Shown: positions 7,005-16,290, counted from the stretch's first letter. The stretch is 50,754 nt of DNA from Verrucomicrobiota bacterium (GCA_023430565.1 JAEZAD010000145.1:1-50754), one strand, 5' to 3'. Notes: generated from the sequence alone by a model not told the origin. Translations and numbers: made by a program.

Positions 7005-9458
7005 TCAATTCCCGCGCAACGCCTCGACAGGCTCGATACTTGCCGCACGTCGCGACGGCAGGAAACACGCCAGCATCGCGACTCCCGCCAGCACGCCCGC
7101 CGTCCCGCCCAGCACCGCAAGGTTCGTCGGGCTCACCCCGAACAACAGCCCCTTCATCGCACGCCCCGCCCACCACGCGCCCAGCAATCCCAGCGGCAGC
7201 GCGATCAGCAACAGCTTCCCGCCGAGCCCCAAAAACTGCGCCATGATCTGCTGCGGCAACGCGCCCAACGCCATCCGCACACCGATTTCCCGCTGCCGTT
7301 GCGCCACCGTATACGCCAGCACGCCGTAGATTCCCACCGCCGCCAGCACCAACGCCACGCCCGCGAAAATCCCCGCAAGGATCAACGGCACCCGCCGGTC
7401 CGCCACACTCTCCTCAACCCGCGCGTTCATCGTCATCAGCCGGTCCAGCGCGATCTCCGGATCGACCCGCACCACCGCCGCCCGCAACGCCGGCCCCGCC
7501 CCTTCCGGCGCCTGCTCCGTCCGCATCGCCACCGTGAACTCCAGCCCCGCGTAATCCTTATACGGAAAATACACCGCGCCATTCCCGCGCTGGTCCGCCA
7601 GCTCCGTCTGCTTCACCGCCCCCACCACCCCCACGATCGTGAACATCCTTCGATCCGCGTCCGTCGGCGGCGAGTTCGAGATCCGCCGTCCAAGCGCGCT
7701 CTCACCCGGCCAGTAACGCCGCGCCACATGCTCGTCGACCACGCAGACTTTCGTCTCTCCCCGCGAATCCGCCGTCGTGAGAAAACGCCCTTCCCGCAAC
7801 GGCACGCCCATCGTCTCGAAATACTCCGCCGCCACCCCGCTCGTGAAATGGGCCTGCAGCGACTCCCCGGCCGGCGGCTGATAACCCTCCACCCAGATCG
7901 CATTGTTGTTGTTGTGCCCCGTGAACGGCACGCCCGTGCTCACCCCCACCGCCTTCACCCCCGGCAGCGCCCGCAGTTCCGTCGCGAGCTTTTCCACAAA
8001 CGCCAGTCGCGGCTCCTCCTCGCGATAATTCGTCCACGGCAGCGCCACCGATCCCGTCAACACGTTCTCCGGCCGAAACCCGGGATCGATCGCCATCACC
8101 CGCACGAACGTCAGCCCCAGCAATCCCGTCGCCGCCAGCAACACAAACGCCAGCGCGATCTGCGCCACGATCAAAGCGTGCCGCACGCGATGCACCGCGC
8201 GCGTCGTCGTTCCGCCGCGCGACTCCACCGACAGCGCCGACGTCAAATTTCCCTGCAGCGTGTGCCACACCACCGGCACCGCCAGCACCAGTCCCACCAC
8301 CACCGACGCCGCCAGCGCCACGCCCGCGACCGTCAAATCCACGCCGCTCGCCAACGCCACCGGCAGCCGGTCCGCCGCCAGCAGTTGAATCCCGCGATAC
8401 GCCGCCGCGCCCAGGCCCAATCCGATTGCACCACCCACCACCGACAACAGCATCGTCTCCGTCACCAGCGTGCGCACCATCTGCCCGCGGCTAGCCCCCA
8501 GCGCCTGCCGCACGCAAAATTCCTTCACCCGCGCCGTCGCGCGCACGAGAAAAAGATTCGCCAGGTTCACCAGCCCGATCAGCAGCAGAAACAACACGCC
8601 CGCCTGCAACAACAGCAGCACCGGTCGCAGCTCCGCCACATAATCGCGCCCGAGATCGTGCACTTTCGTCGTGAACCCCGCCTCCGCCACCATCGCCGCA
8701 AACGGATCGTCCGCCTTCGTCCGCTCGTTCATCGCATCGATCTGCGACTGCGCGACCTCGATCGTCACCCCAGGCTTCAGCCGTGCGACCATGTCCATGT
8801 TGTTCGCATGCCGCCGCTCCGCCTTCCGATCGTCGTCGTTGAAACACAGCGGCGTCCACAGCCGCGGCTGGCGCGACAGGTAGTGAAATTCCGGTGACAT
8901 CACCCCCACGATCGTGTGCGGCGTCGTGTTGATCCGGATCGTCTTTCCCACGATGTCCGGATCGCCCCCGAACCGCTGCCGCCACAGCGCATCGCTCAAT
9001 ACCGCCACTTCATGCTTCCCATAAAATCCTTCCTCGTCCGTGAAGGTCCGCCCCCGCGCCGCCTGCACGCCCAGCACGTGGAAAAACGACGGCGTCACAC
9101 TCATCGCGTCCACCCGCTCCGGCGAGCCCGCCTCCCCGACCGTCACACTCGCCCCCCGCACCGCCGCCGCATCCGCCAGCCCGTCCACCCCCGCCCGCCG
9201 CTCGAGGTAATGCGGCACCGACGCCCCCGCGCGCTCCACGCCCGCCTTCGGATAAGCATTGGCGATCAGCACCAATTGCTCCGGATTTCGAAACGGCAGC
9301 GGCTTCAACAACACGCCGTTCACGATCGCGAAGATCGCCACGTTCGCCGCCAGACACAACGCGACGATCGTCAGCACCGTCAGCGAAAAACCCTTTTCCC
9401 GCGCCAGCGCCCGCACGGACTGCCGGACTTCGCGACCCATCGATTCGAAAGAGAGCAT
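7005..9458 (-). CDS. MacB/FtsX-type ABC transporter permease, ADOP-like
   Basis: 817 residues. One membrane helix near residue 30 (FSLTVLTIVALCLAANVAIF) is followed by a large periplasmic MacB-like domain. Next come three helices with the FtsX motif RVKEFCVRQALGASRGQMVR, a second periplasmic domain, and a C-terminal FtsX block with AQRQREIGVRMALGALPQQI. This duplicated architecture matches the orphan permeases called ADOP. No ATPase gene is adjacent. The ATG at 9458 is preferred because a GGAG site lies 5 bases upstream; a GTG at 9479 would add seven residues. Substrate unknown; family members are linked to export or lipoprotein and antibiotic-type transport. Confidence 0.85.
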   Translation of the reverse strand: MLSFESMGREVRQSVRALAREKGFSLTVLTIVALCLAANVAIFAIVNGVLLKPLPFRNPEQLVLIANAYPKAGVERAGASVPHYLERRAGVDGLADAAAVRGASVTVGEAGSPERVDAMSVTPSFFHVLGVQAARGRTFTDEEGFYGKHEVAVLSDALWRQRFGGDPDIVGKTIRINTTPHTIVGVMSPEFHYLSRQPRLWTPLCFNDDDRKAERRHANNMDMVARLKPGVTIEVAQSQIDAMNERTKADDPFAAMVAEAGFTTKVHDLGRDYVAELRPVLLLLQAGVLFLLLIGLVNLANLFLVRATARVKEFCVRQALGASRGQMVRTLVTETMLLSVVGGAIGLGLGAAAYRGIQLLAADRLPVALASGVDLTVAGVALAASVVVGLVLAVPVVWHTLQGNLTSALSVESRGGTTTRAVHRVRHALIVAQIALAFVLLAATGLLGLTFVRVMAIDPGFRPENVLTGSVALPWTNYREEEPRLAFVEKLATELRALPGVKAVGVSTGVPFTGHNNNNAIWVEGYQPPAGESLQAHFTSGVAAEYFETMGVPLREGRFLTTADSRGETKVCVVDEHVARRYWPGESALGRRISNSPPTDADRRMFTIVGVVGAVKQTELADQRGNGAVYFPYKDYAGLEFTVAMRTEQAPEGAGPALRAAVVRVDPEIALDRLMTMNARVEESVADRRVPLILAGIFAGVALVLAAVGIYGVLAYTVAQRQREIGVRMALGALPQQIMAQFLGLGGKLLLIALPLGLLGAWWAGRAMKGLLFGVSPTNLAVLGGTAGVLAGVAMLACFLPSRRAASIEPVEALRGN

Positions 9459-9555
9459 GCGCTCTCCAAAACTCCGCACGCCGGAAAAAGTTTCAGAAAA
9501 CTCTGCCGCCGGGACGCACGTTGACGCCCGCCGCCAAACGCATTCCGCTCACCGC

Positions 9556-11760
9556 ATGTCGCCCCGCCCCACCCTCGCCCTGCTGGCGTTTTGCTGTCTC
9601 GTCTGCGCTTCCGTCGGCGCCGAATCCGTCCCCGCCCCTGCCAGCTATCCGTTCCAAAACCCCGACCTCCCCGCCGAGCAGCGCATCGACGACCTCATCT
9701 CGCGCCTCACCCTCGAGGAGAAAATCGATTGCATGGCGATGAGCGCCTCCGTCCCCCGCCTCGGCGTCAAAGGCTCGCGCCACATCGAGGGCTATCACGG
9801 CGTCGCCCAGGGCGGCCCGAGCAACTGGGGCCGCCGCAATCCCACCGCCACCACCCAATTCCCCCAAGCCTACGGCCTCGGCTCCACCTGGGACCCCGAA
9901 CTCATCCGCCAGGCCGCCGCGCAGGAAGCCGAGGAAGCCCGCTACCTGTATCAAAGTCCAAAATACGACCGCTCCGGCATCATCGTCCGCGCTCCCAATG
10001 CCGACCTCGCCCGCGATCCACGCTGGGGTCGCACCGAGGAGGTCTTCGGCGAGGATCCGTTTCACGTCGGCACACTCTCCGCCGCGTTCGTCCGCGGCTT
10101 GCAAGGCGACGACCCGCGCTACCTCAAAACCGCCAGCCTCGTGAAACACTTCCTCGCCAACAGCAACGAGGACGGTCGCGAATACACGACTTCCGACTTC
10201 AGCGAACGCCTCTGGCGCGAGTATTACGCCAAGCCGTTTGAGATGGCGATCGTCGACGCCAAAGCCCCCGCCATGATGGCCGCTTACAACGCCGTCAACG
10301 GCACGCCCGCCCACGTCCACCCGATGCTCCGCGATACCGTCATGAACGAGTGGAAGCTCGACGGCATCATCTGCACCGACGGCGGCGGCCTCCGCCTCCT
10401 CGTCGATCAACATAAAGCCTTTCCCGATCTCCCCACCGCCGCCGCCGCCTGCATCAAGGCCGGCATCAATCATTTTCTCGACCGCCACAAGGACGCCGTC
10501 ACCGAAGCCGTCCAGCGCAACCTCATCACCGAAACCGATCTCGACGCCGCCCTCCGCGGTCTCTTCCGCGTCTCGATCCAGCTCGGCCTGCTCGATCCGC
10601 CCGAACGCGTGCCGTATTCACAAATTGGACGCACCGAGGGTCCCGAGCCGTGGAACCGCCCCGAAACCCGCGCGCTCGTCCGCCAGGTCACGCAGAAATC
10701 CATCGTTCTCCTGAAAAACTCCGCCGGTCTCCTCCCGCTCGACCGCGAGAAATTCAAGCGAGTCGCTATCGTCGGCCCGCTCGTAAACACCGTCCACCTC
10801 GACTGGTATTCCGGCACGCCGCCTTACGCCATCCAGCCGTGGCTCGGCTTCGAAAACGTCGCCGGCGAATCCTCCATCAAGTGGATGGCCAACATGAGCG
10901 ACGCCGCCGTCGAGCTCGCCCGCACCACCGACGCCGCCGTCGTCATCGTCGGCAACGACCCCATCGGCGAAGCCGGCTGGGAACTCGTCCGCTCCCCCAG
11001 CGAGGGCAAGGAAGCCGTCGACCGAAAGGAAATCGTCCTCCAACCCGACCAGGAAGACTTCATCCGCCGCGTCTACGCCGCCAATCCCAACACCATCGTC
11101 GTTCTCATCTCCAATTTCCCCTACGCGCTTCCCTGGGCCGCCGAAAACGCGTCCACCATTCTCCATCTCACGCACGCCAGCCAGGAACTCGGCAACGCCC
11201 TCGCCGACGTCATCTACGGCGCCGCCAACCCCGGTGGCAAACTCGCCCAGACCTGGCCCAAGTCCCTCGATCAACTCCCGCCGATGATGGACTACGATCT
11301 CACGAAGGGCCGCACCTACATGTATTTCACCGGCGAACCGCAATACCCCTTCGGCTACGGCCTCAGCTACACCACCTTCAAACTCTCGAATCTCCGCCCA
11401 GAATCCGTGGCTACGAGCGTGAGCGAGTGGCAACTCTCGCCCTCCGCCCCCCTCCAAATCACCATCGACCTCCAAAACACCGGCCCTCGCGAAGGCGACG
11501 AAGTCGTCCAACTCTACGTCCGCTATCCCGACTCCAAAGTCCCGCGCCCGCTCAAACAACTCCGCGCCTTCCAACGCGTCACCGTCCCCGCCGGCGAAAC
11601 CAAAACCGTCACGCTCCCTCTCGCCGCCGCCGACCTCGCCTACTGGTCACCCGAACAACACGCGTGGACCATCGAACCCGGTCGCATCGAACTCCTCGTC
11701 GGCACGTCCTCCGCCGACGCCGATCTCCAACACCGCCAGTTCGTCACCGTCACCCCGTAA
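9556..11760 (+). CDS. Secreted glycoside hydrolase family 3 enzyme
   Basis: 734 residues from the ATG at 9556, beginning with a signal peptide (MSPRPTLALLAFCCLVCASV). The N-terminal barrel has the GH3 landmarks RDPRWGRTEEVFGEDP, KHFLANSNEDGR and DGIICTDGGG, where Asp275 is the expected nucleophile. The second alpha/beta domain follows (IVLLKNSAGLLPLD, then NPGGKLAQTWP), and a fibronectin-III-like C-terminus ends the protein (GPREGDEVVQLYVRYPDSKV). The family removes terminal beta-linked sugars such as glucose or xylose; which one is not decidable here. The next gene, a GH2 enzyme, is on the same strand 121 bases downstream, so the two probably degrade the same type of polysaccharide or glycoside in the periplasm. 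Confidence 0.92.
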   Translation: MSPRPTLALLAFCCLVCASVGAESVPAPASYPFQNPDLPAEQRIDDLISRLTLEEKIDCMAMSASVPRLGVKGSRHIEGYHGVAQGGPSNWGRRNPTATTQFPQAYGLGSTWDPELIRQAAAQEAEEARYLYQSPKYDRSGIIVRAPNADLARDPRWGRTEEVFGEDPFHVGTLSAAFVRGLQGDDPRYLKTASLVKHFLANSNEDGREYTTSDFSERLWREYYAKPFEMAIVDAKAPAMMAAYNAVNGTPAHVHPMLRDTVMNEWKLDGIICTDGGGLRLLVDQHKAFPDLPTAAAACIKAGINHFLDRHKDAVTEAVQRNLITETDLDAALRGLFRVSIQLGLLDPPERVPYSQIGRTEGPEPWNRPETRALVRQVTQKSIVLLKNSAGLLPLDREKFKRVAIVGPLVNTVHLDWYSGTPPYAIQPWLGFENVAGESSIKWMANMSDAAVELARTTDAAVVIVGNDPIGEAGWELVRSPSEGKEAVDRKEIVLQPDQEDFIRRVYAANPNTIVVLISNFPYALPWAAENASTILHLTHASQELGNALADVIYGAANPGGKLAQTWPKSLDQLPPMMDYDLTKGRTYMYFTGEPQYPFGYGLSYTTFKLSNLRPESVATSVSEWQLSPSAPLQITIDLQNTGPREGDEVVQLYVRYPDSKVPRPLKQLRAFQRVTVPAGETKTVTLPLAAADLAYWSPEQHAWTIEPGRIELLVGTSSADADLQHRQFVTVTP

Positions 11761-11783
11761 CACCAAAGTCATTCCCCTCCTTT

Positions 11784-11809
11784 GTCATTCTGAGCGAAGC
11801 GAAGAATCC
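11784..11809 (+). repeat. Family A repeat arm, solitary
   Basis: A single family A arm starting GTCATTCTGAGCGAAGCG lies between the GH3 and GH2 genes. No opposite arm is visible within 100 bases, so this looks like a half-element. Confidence 0.75.
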
Positions 11810-11881
11810 ATTTGGGCGTTCGCCATCCTGCGCCCCCAAACAAGCACCTCGCCCTCACCCATCCCGTCCATCTGCGCCTCC

Positions 11882-13690
11882 ATGAACTCCCGCTTCCGCT
11901 CCTCTCTTCTCCTCGTCGCCCTGGCGCTCTCCTCCGCCCAAGCCGACACCGCCCCGATCAACGTCGACGCCCGCCCCGGCCTCACGCTGAACGGCAAATG
12001 GAACACCATCGTCGACCCGTATCTAAACGGCTACTACAACTACCGCCTCCAGGAACACCCCAACGGCTACTTCATGGACCGCCAGCAGCAGGACAAATCC
12101 GAGCTGCTCGAATACAACTTCGACACCAGCCCCACCCTCCTCGTCCCCGGCGATTGGAATTCGCAGGACGACAAACTTTTCTACTACGAGGGCGCCGTCT
12201 GGTATCGCCGTAAATTCGACTACACGCCCGCCTCACCGCAAAACCGCCTCTTCCTCCACTTCGGCGCCGCCAACTACCGCGCCGACGTCTATCTCAACGG
12301 CAAAAAGCTCGGCACGCACATCGGCGGCTTCACCCCGTTCGCCTTCGAAGTCACCGGCCAGGTCAAACCCACCGGCAACTCCCTCGTCGTTCTCGTGAAC
12401 AACGAGCGCCGCCCTGAAGCCATTCCCACCGTCAACACCGACTGGTGGAACTACGGCGGCCTCACCCGCGACGTCCGCCTCGTCGAAACGCCCGCCACCT
12501 TTCTCCGCGACTACCAAATCCAACTTAAAAAAGGCTCCCGCGACCACATCGCCGCCACCGTCCGCCTCGACGGAGCCACCGCCCCGCAACGCGTCACGCT
12601 CTCCATCCCCGAAGCCAACCTCACCGCCTCCGCCGACACCGACGCCCACGGCCTCGTCCAGATCGAAATCCCCGCCGCGAATCTCACGCTCTGGTCGCCG
12701 CAAAACCCGAAGCTCTACACCGTCGAACTCTCCGCCGCCTCCGATCGCATCGTCGAAAAAATCGGCTTCCGCACCATCGAAACCCGCGGCGTCGACATCC
12801 TCCTCAACGGCGAATCGATCTTCCTCCGCGGCATTTCGCTCCACGAAGAGAACCCGCTCCGCGGCGCCCGCGCCACGACGCCCGCCGACGCGCGTCTCCT
12901 CCTCAGCTGGGCGAAGGAGCTCGGCTGCAATTTCGTCCGCCTCGCCCACTACCCGCACAACGAACACATGGCCCGCGTCGCCGACGAAATGGGCCTCATG
13001 CTCTGGGCCGAGGTCCCCGTTTACTGGACCATCCATTGGGAAAATCCCGACACCCTCGCCAACGCCAAGAACCAACTCACCGAGCTCATCGTCCGCGACC
13101 GCAATCGCGCCTCAGTCATCGTCTGGTCCGTCGCCAACGAAACCCCCGTCAGCGAACCGCGCACGCGTTTCCTCAAGAACCTCGTCGATCTCGCCCGCTC
13201 CCTCGACAACACCCGCCTCGTCTCCGCCGCGATGGAGGTCGAAACCGACCCCGCCGACGACAACCACAAGATCGTCGAGGATCCATTCGGTGAATACACC
13301 GATCTCCTCAGCTTCAACCAATACGTCGGCTGGTATGTCGGCCTCCCCGACAAACTCCAAAAGATCCGCTGGACGCTCGCCTACGAAAAACCCGTCGTGA
13401 TCTCCGAGTTTGGCGCCGACGCGCTTCAAGGTCTGCACGCCGACAAACTCACCCGCTTCAGCGAAGAGTATCAGGAGGACCTCTACGCGCAGACCCTCGC
13501 GATGCTCCAAAAAATTCCCGCCTGGCGGGGCACGACGCCCTGGATCCTCTGCGACTTCCGCTCCCCCCGCCGCCCCCTCCCGCACGTCCAGGACGGCTGG
13601 AACCGCAAAGGCCTCATCGGCGAAAATGGCACCAAGAAAAAAGCCTTCTTCGTCCTGCAAAAGTTCTACGAACAAAAAACCCGCGAATAG
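11882..13690 (+). CDS. Secreted glycoside hydrolase family 2 enzyme
   Basis: 602 residues with a clear signal peptide (MNSRFRSSLLLVALALSSAQA). Domain order is typical GH2: a sugar-binding jelly roll (about 45-190, with WYRRKFDY and LFLHFGAANYRADVYLNGK), an immunoglobulin-like domain (about 195-290) and a catalytic barrel (about 295-600). Glu420 in VIVWSVANETP is the expected acid/base and Glu509 in VVISEFGAD the nucleophile. The compact length and the motif GISLHEENPLRG resemble beta-glucuronidase-type members more than long beta-galactosidases, but specificity is inferred. It follows the GH3 gene and ends before a palindromic repeat. Confidence 0.9.
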   Translation: MNSRFRSSLLLVALALSSAQADTAPINVDARPGLTLNGKWNTIVDPYLNGYYNYRLQEHPNGYFMDRQQQDKSELLEYNFDTSPTLLVPGDWNSQDDKLFYYEGAVWYRRKFDYTPASPQNRLFLHFGAANYRADVYLNGKKLGTHIGGFTPFAFEVTGQVKPTGNSLVVLVNNERRPEAIPTVNTDWWNYGGLTRDVRLVETPATFLRDYQIQLKKGSRDHIAATVRLDGATAPQRVTLSIPEANLTASADTDAHGLVQIEIPAANLTLWSPQNPKLYTVELSAASDRIVEKIGFRTIETRGVDILLNGESIFLRGISLHEENPLRGARATTPADARLLLSWAKELGCNFVRLAHYPHNEHMARVADEMGLMLWAEVPVYWTIHWENPDTLANAKNQLTELIVRDRNRASVIVWSVANETPVSEPRTRFLKNLVDLARSLDNTRLVSAAMEVETDPADDNHKIVEDPFGEYTDLLSFNQYVGWYVGLPDKLQKIRWTLAYEKPVVISEFGADALQGLHADKLTRFSEEYQEDLYAQTLAMLQKIPAWRGTTPWILCDFRSPRRPLPHVQDGWNRKGLIGENGTKKKAFFVLQKFYEQKTRE

Positions 13691-13724
13691 AGCACTTCAA
13701 AGTAAACTATAGCCGCACATTTCT

Positions 13725-13806
13725 GTCATTCTGAGCGAAGCGAAGAATCCACGTGCGCGTCCGCCTGCGATCGTAGCTCTGGATTCTTCGCTTCGCTCAG
13801 AATGAC
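13725..13806. repeat. Palindromic repeat, family A copy 4 (perfect arms)
   Basis: Two perfect inverted arms of about 27 bases, starting GTCATTCTGAGCGAAGCG at 13725 and ending CGCTTCGCTCAGAATGAC at 13806, around a 28-base centre. It is the best-preserved copy in the window. It lies 34 bases after the GH2 stop and could serve as a transcript end structure. Confidence 0.9.
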
Positions 13807-13841
13807 AAAAAGCTCTCGAACAGGTTGCCTGCCACAGAACG

Positions 13842-13896
13842 GCTACAGTTTTTCTTAAAACGCTGTAGCTTGGCGGGGCCCGACGTCCTCGTCGGG
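13842..13896. repeat. Two small palindromes upstream of imuA
   Basis: GCTACAG (13842-13848) pairs with CTGTAGC (13863-13869) around a T/A-rich loop. CCCGAC (13879-13884) pairs with GTCGGG (13891-13896). Together with the family A copy and the operator they occupy the 337-base gap 13691-14027, where I see no gene. Confidence 0.5.
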
Positions 13897-13984
13897 CTAT
13901 TCGCGCCGCCCCTTCGTCGAAGTCCGCGCTTCCAACCGTCTCACTCCCCGTCGCTTTCGCAGCCGCTGCAACTCCCGCGTTGCA

Positions 13985-14022
13985 TGTGTTCAAACCTGTG
14001 TTCACTTGAACAGGTTGAACAC
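13985..14022 (+). promoter_or_regulatory. Probable LexA operator of the imuA-imuB-dnaE2 operon
   Basis: The core TGTTC-ACTT-GAACA at 13999-14012 is a perfect palindrome of the form TGTTC-N4-GAACA, the LexA motif I recall being reported for Verrucomicrobia. It is nested inside a larger inverted repeat: GTGTTCAAACCTGT on the left and ACAGGTTGAACAC on the right. The site ends only six bases before the imuA ATG at 14028, well placed to block transcription. Damage-dependent induction is inferred from the cassette's known SOS control in other bacteria. Confidence 0.8.
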
Positions 14023-14027
14023 CTCCC

Positions 14028-14672
14028 ATGGCTGCCGCGACCGACAAGCTTGCGGCGCTCCGGCATCTCCTCGCCGAGCGCTTCCCCACCGTGCCCCGCA
14101 CGGCCGGCCGCCTGCTGCCCACCGGCATCGCGGCCATCGATGAAGCCTCGGGCGGCTTTCCGCTCAGCGCCATCACCGAAATCGTTTGCGCCGCTCCAAG
14201 TTGCGGCAGCCATCTTCTCTTCGGCCAGCTCCTCGCCGTGACCCGTCGCGAACGCCAGCGCGTCGCGCTGATCGACAGCACCGATTCCTTCGATCCCGCT
14301 TCTTTTCCCGCCGACCTGCTCACGCATCTCGTCTGGATTCGTTGCCGCGATACCACCGCCGCGCTCAACGCCACCGATCTCCTCGCCCGCGACGCGAATT
14401 TCTCCCTCCTGCTTCTCGATCTGCGTCGCGCCCCCGCCGCCGATCTCCGCCGCGTCCCCGGCCCGCAATGGTATCGCCTCCAGCGCGCCGTCGAACCCAC
14501 CGACCTCGCCCTCGTCGTCGAAACGCCGCGCCCCTCCGTTCCCAGCGCGCAGTTGCGCTTCACCCTCGCCACCTCTCACGCCCCGTCCGCCCTCGATCAC
14601 GAACGCTCCGTCCTCATCGATACCCTTCCCGCCACCCTCCAACGCCAGCGCCTCCAATCGGCCACCGCCTGA
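14028..14672 (+). CDS. imuA: ImuA, RecA-like accessory protein of mutagenic translesion synthesis
   Basis: 214 residues with a RecA/SulA-like core: LLPTGIAAIDEASGGFPLSAITEI near the N-terminus, then a degenerate P-loop (CAAPSCGSHLLF, lacking the GKT) and the strand VALIDSTDSFDP. Its identity is fixed by position, first in the imuA-imuB-dnaE2 order that makes the mutasome in many bacteria lacking umuDC. The ATG at 14028 follows the LexA-type palindrome directly. imuB starts 49 bases after the stop. In characterised systems the protein helps load or stabilise ImuB and the polymerase at lesions; ATP use by this copy is doubtful. Confidence 0.85.
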   Translation: MAAATDKLAALRHLLAERFPTVPRTAGRLLPTGIAAIDEASGGFPLSAITEIVCAAPSCGSHLLFGQLLAVTRRERQRVALIDSTDSFDPASFPADLLTHLVWIRCRDTTAALNATDLLARDANFSLLLLDLRRAPAADLRRVPGPQWYRLQRAVEPTDLALVVETPRPSVPSAQLRFTLATSHAPSALDHERSVLIDTLPATLQRQRLQSATA

Positions 14673-14721
14673 CCTCCGTGTCCTGCTTCGCGTGCATTAG
14701 CGTCCATTCGCGGTTCAAACC

Positions 14722-16287
14722 ATGTTCGCCGTCCTCCACATCGCCGACTTCCCGCTCCACGCCGTCCTTCGGCTCGAGCCCGGCGCGACGCAACAACCCG
14801 CCGCCCTCTTCGCCACCTCGAGCAAGAAATCCGTCGTCCTCTCGCTCAATGCCGCCGCTCGCGCCGCCAGCGTCGATCTCGGCATGACCGCGCCCCAAGC
14901 CGTCGCCCGCTGCCCTTCGCTCCTGATCCGCACGCCCGAGCTTTCCGCCGAAGCCGACGCCCGCGCCGCCCTTCTCGCCGCCGGCTTCACGCTTTCCCCC
15001 AACATCGAAGACACCGCCCCCGGCCTCTGCACCGCCGACGTCTCCGGACTCGCTCCCGCCCAACGCGAATCCACCGCCCACCACGCCGTCAGCACCCTCG
15101 CGCAACTCGGCCTCCCCGCCACCGCCGGCCTCGCCCCCACTCCCCTCCTCGCCCTCTACGCCGCCCGCGCCGCCTTCACTCGTTCTCTTTCTCGTAATCG
15201 TTCTCGTTCTTTTTCCTGCCCCTCCGCTCTCCTTTTTGCCGAGAGAACAAAGAACGAGAACGAAGAACGAGAACGATTCGACGGCACCGTCCTCCTCGTC
15301 ACCAACGCCTCTTCCTTCCTCGCCCCGCTCCCCCTCTCCGCCGCCGACCCGCCGCCCGAACTCGCCGCCGTATTCGATTCCTGGGGACTGCGCACCCTCG
15401 GCGATCTCACCGCGCTGCCTCGCGACGAAATCGTCCGCCGCTTCGGCGCCGAGGGCCTCGCCTTCTACCAACGCGCTTCCGGCGGTTCCCCCCGTCCGCT
15501 CCATCTCCTCACGCCCGCGCAAACCTTCACCGCCGCGATGGAGCTCGAAAACGAAATCGAAACCCTCGAGCCGCTCCTCTTCCTCCTCCGCCGTTTCCTC
15601 GACCGCCTCACGCTCGAACTGCGCGCCAGCCAGCACGTCGCCGCCGAGCTCCACCTCACGCTCAAACTCGAAGACGACACCCAACACACCCGCGACTTCC
15701 GCCTCCCCGAGCCCACCGCCGACGTCGACATCCTCTTCCGCACCCTCTACACGCACCTCGAATCGCTTCACACCGACGCCTCGATCTGCGCCCTCGAACT
15801 TCGCCTCAACCCCGCCCGCCCGCTCGTTCGCCAGCAAGGTCTTTTCGACACCGGCCTCCGCGATCCGCACGGCTTCGCCGAAACCCTCGCGCGCATCTCC
15901 GTCCTCGTCGGCCCCGACCGCATCGGCACGCCCCAACTTCAAGACACGCACCGCCCCGACTCCGCCAAACTCACTCCACCGCTCTCCGGTATTCCTCCCG
16001 CCGCCGACTCACCGCTCCATCCCCCGCTCGGTCTTCCCCTTCGCCGTTTTCGTCCGCCTCTGCCCGCTCGCGTTGAATTCACTGACGGCTGCCCCACCTA
16101 TCTTTGGACGGACAACATCAGCGGCGAAATTACCTTCCGCAGCTCCGCCTTTCCCAGCAGCGGCGAATGGTGGCAACGCGACCGCGCCTGGTCCCGCACC
16201 GAGTGGGACATCGCCCTCGCCCCCGGCGGTCTCTACCGCCTCCTCCTCACCGCCGACACCTACTTCCTCGAAGGAGAGTATGATTAA
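14722..16287 (+). CDS. imuB: ImuB, Y-family polymerase-like mutasome protein with in-frame repeat insertion
   Basis: 521 residues. The N-terminus has the Y-family fold (LSLNAAARAASVDLGMTAPQAVARCP, then ADVSGLAPAQRE) without the full acidic catalytic set, as usual for ImuB, which acts as an adaptor. QQGLF near residue 370 resembles a beta-clamp binding motif. The odd part is residues about 153-186, very rich in Arg, Ser, Glu and Asn (SLSRNRSRSFS and ERTKNENEERERF). They are encoded by a palindromic CGTTCTCG-type repeat (15181-15280) inserted in frame without breaking the gene. The gene lies between imuA and dnaE2 and should share the LexA-controlled transcript. Confidence 0.85.
   Translation: MFAVLHIADFPLHAVLRLEPGATQQPAALFATSSKKSVVLSLNAAARAASVDLGMTAPQAVARCPSLLIRTPELSAEADARAALLAAGFTLSPNIEDTAPGLCTADVSGLAPAQRESTAHHAVSTLAQLGLPATAGLAPTPLLALYAARAAFTRSLSRNRSRSFSCPSALLFAERTKNENEERERFDGTVLLVTNASSFLAPLPLSAADPPPELAAVFDSWGLRTLGDLTALPRDEIVRRFGAEGLAFYQRASGGSPRPLHLLTPAQTFTAAMELENEIETLEPLLFLLRRFLDRLTLELRASQHVAAELHLTLKLEDDTQHTRDFRLPEPTADVDILFRTLYTHLESLHTDASICALELRLNPARPLVRQQGLFDTGLRDPHGFAETLARISVLVGPDRIGTPQLQDTHRPDSAKLTPPLSGIPPAADSPLHPPLGLPLRRFRPPLPARVEFTDGCPTYLWTDNISGEITFRSSAFPSSGEWWQRDRAWSRTEWDIALAPGGLYRLLLTADTYFLEGEYD
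15181..15280. repeat. Palindromic repeat, family B copy 1, inside imuB
   Basis: The left arm is a run of CGTTCTC-like units (15181-15212, including TCGTAATCGTTCTCGTTC). The right arm is its inverse (15242-15280, including AGAACGAGAACGATTCG). The centre is about 30 bases. Length and phase keep imuB open. The same arm recurs at 16291-16326. Confidence 0.85.
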
Positions 16288-16290
16288 CTA

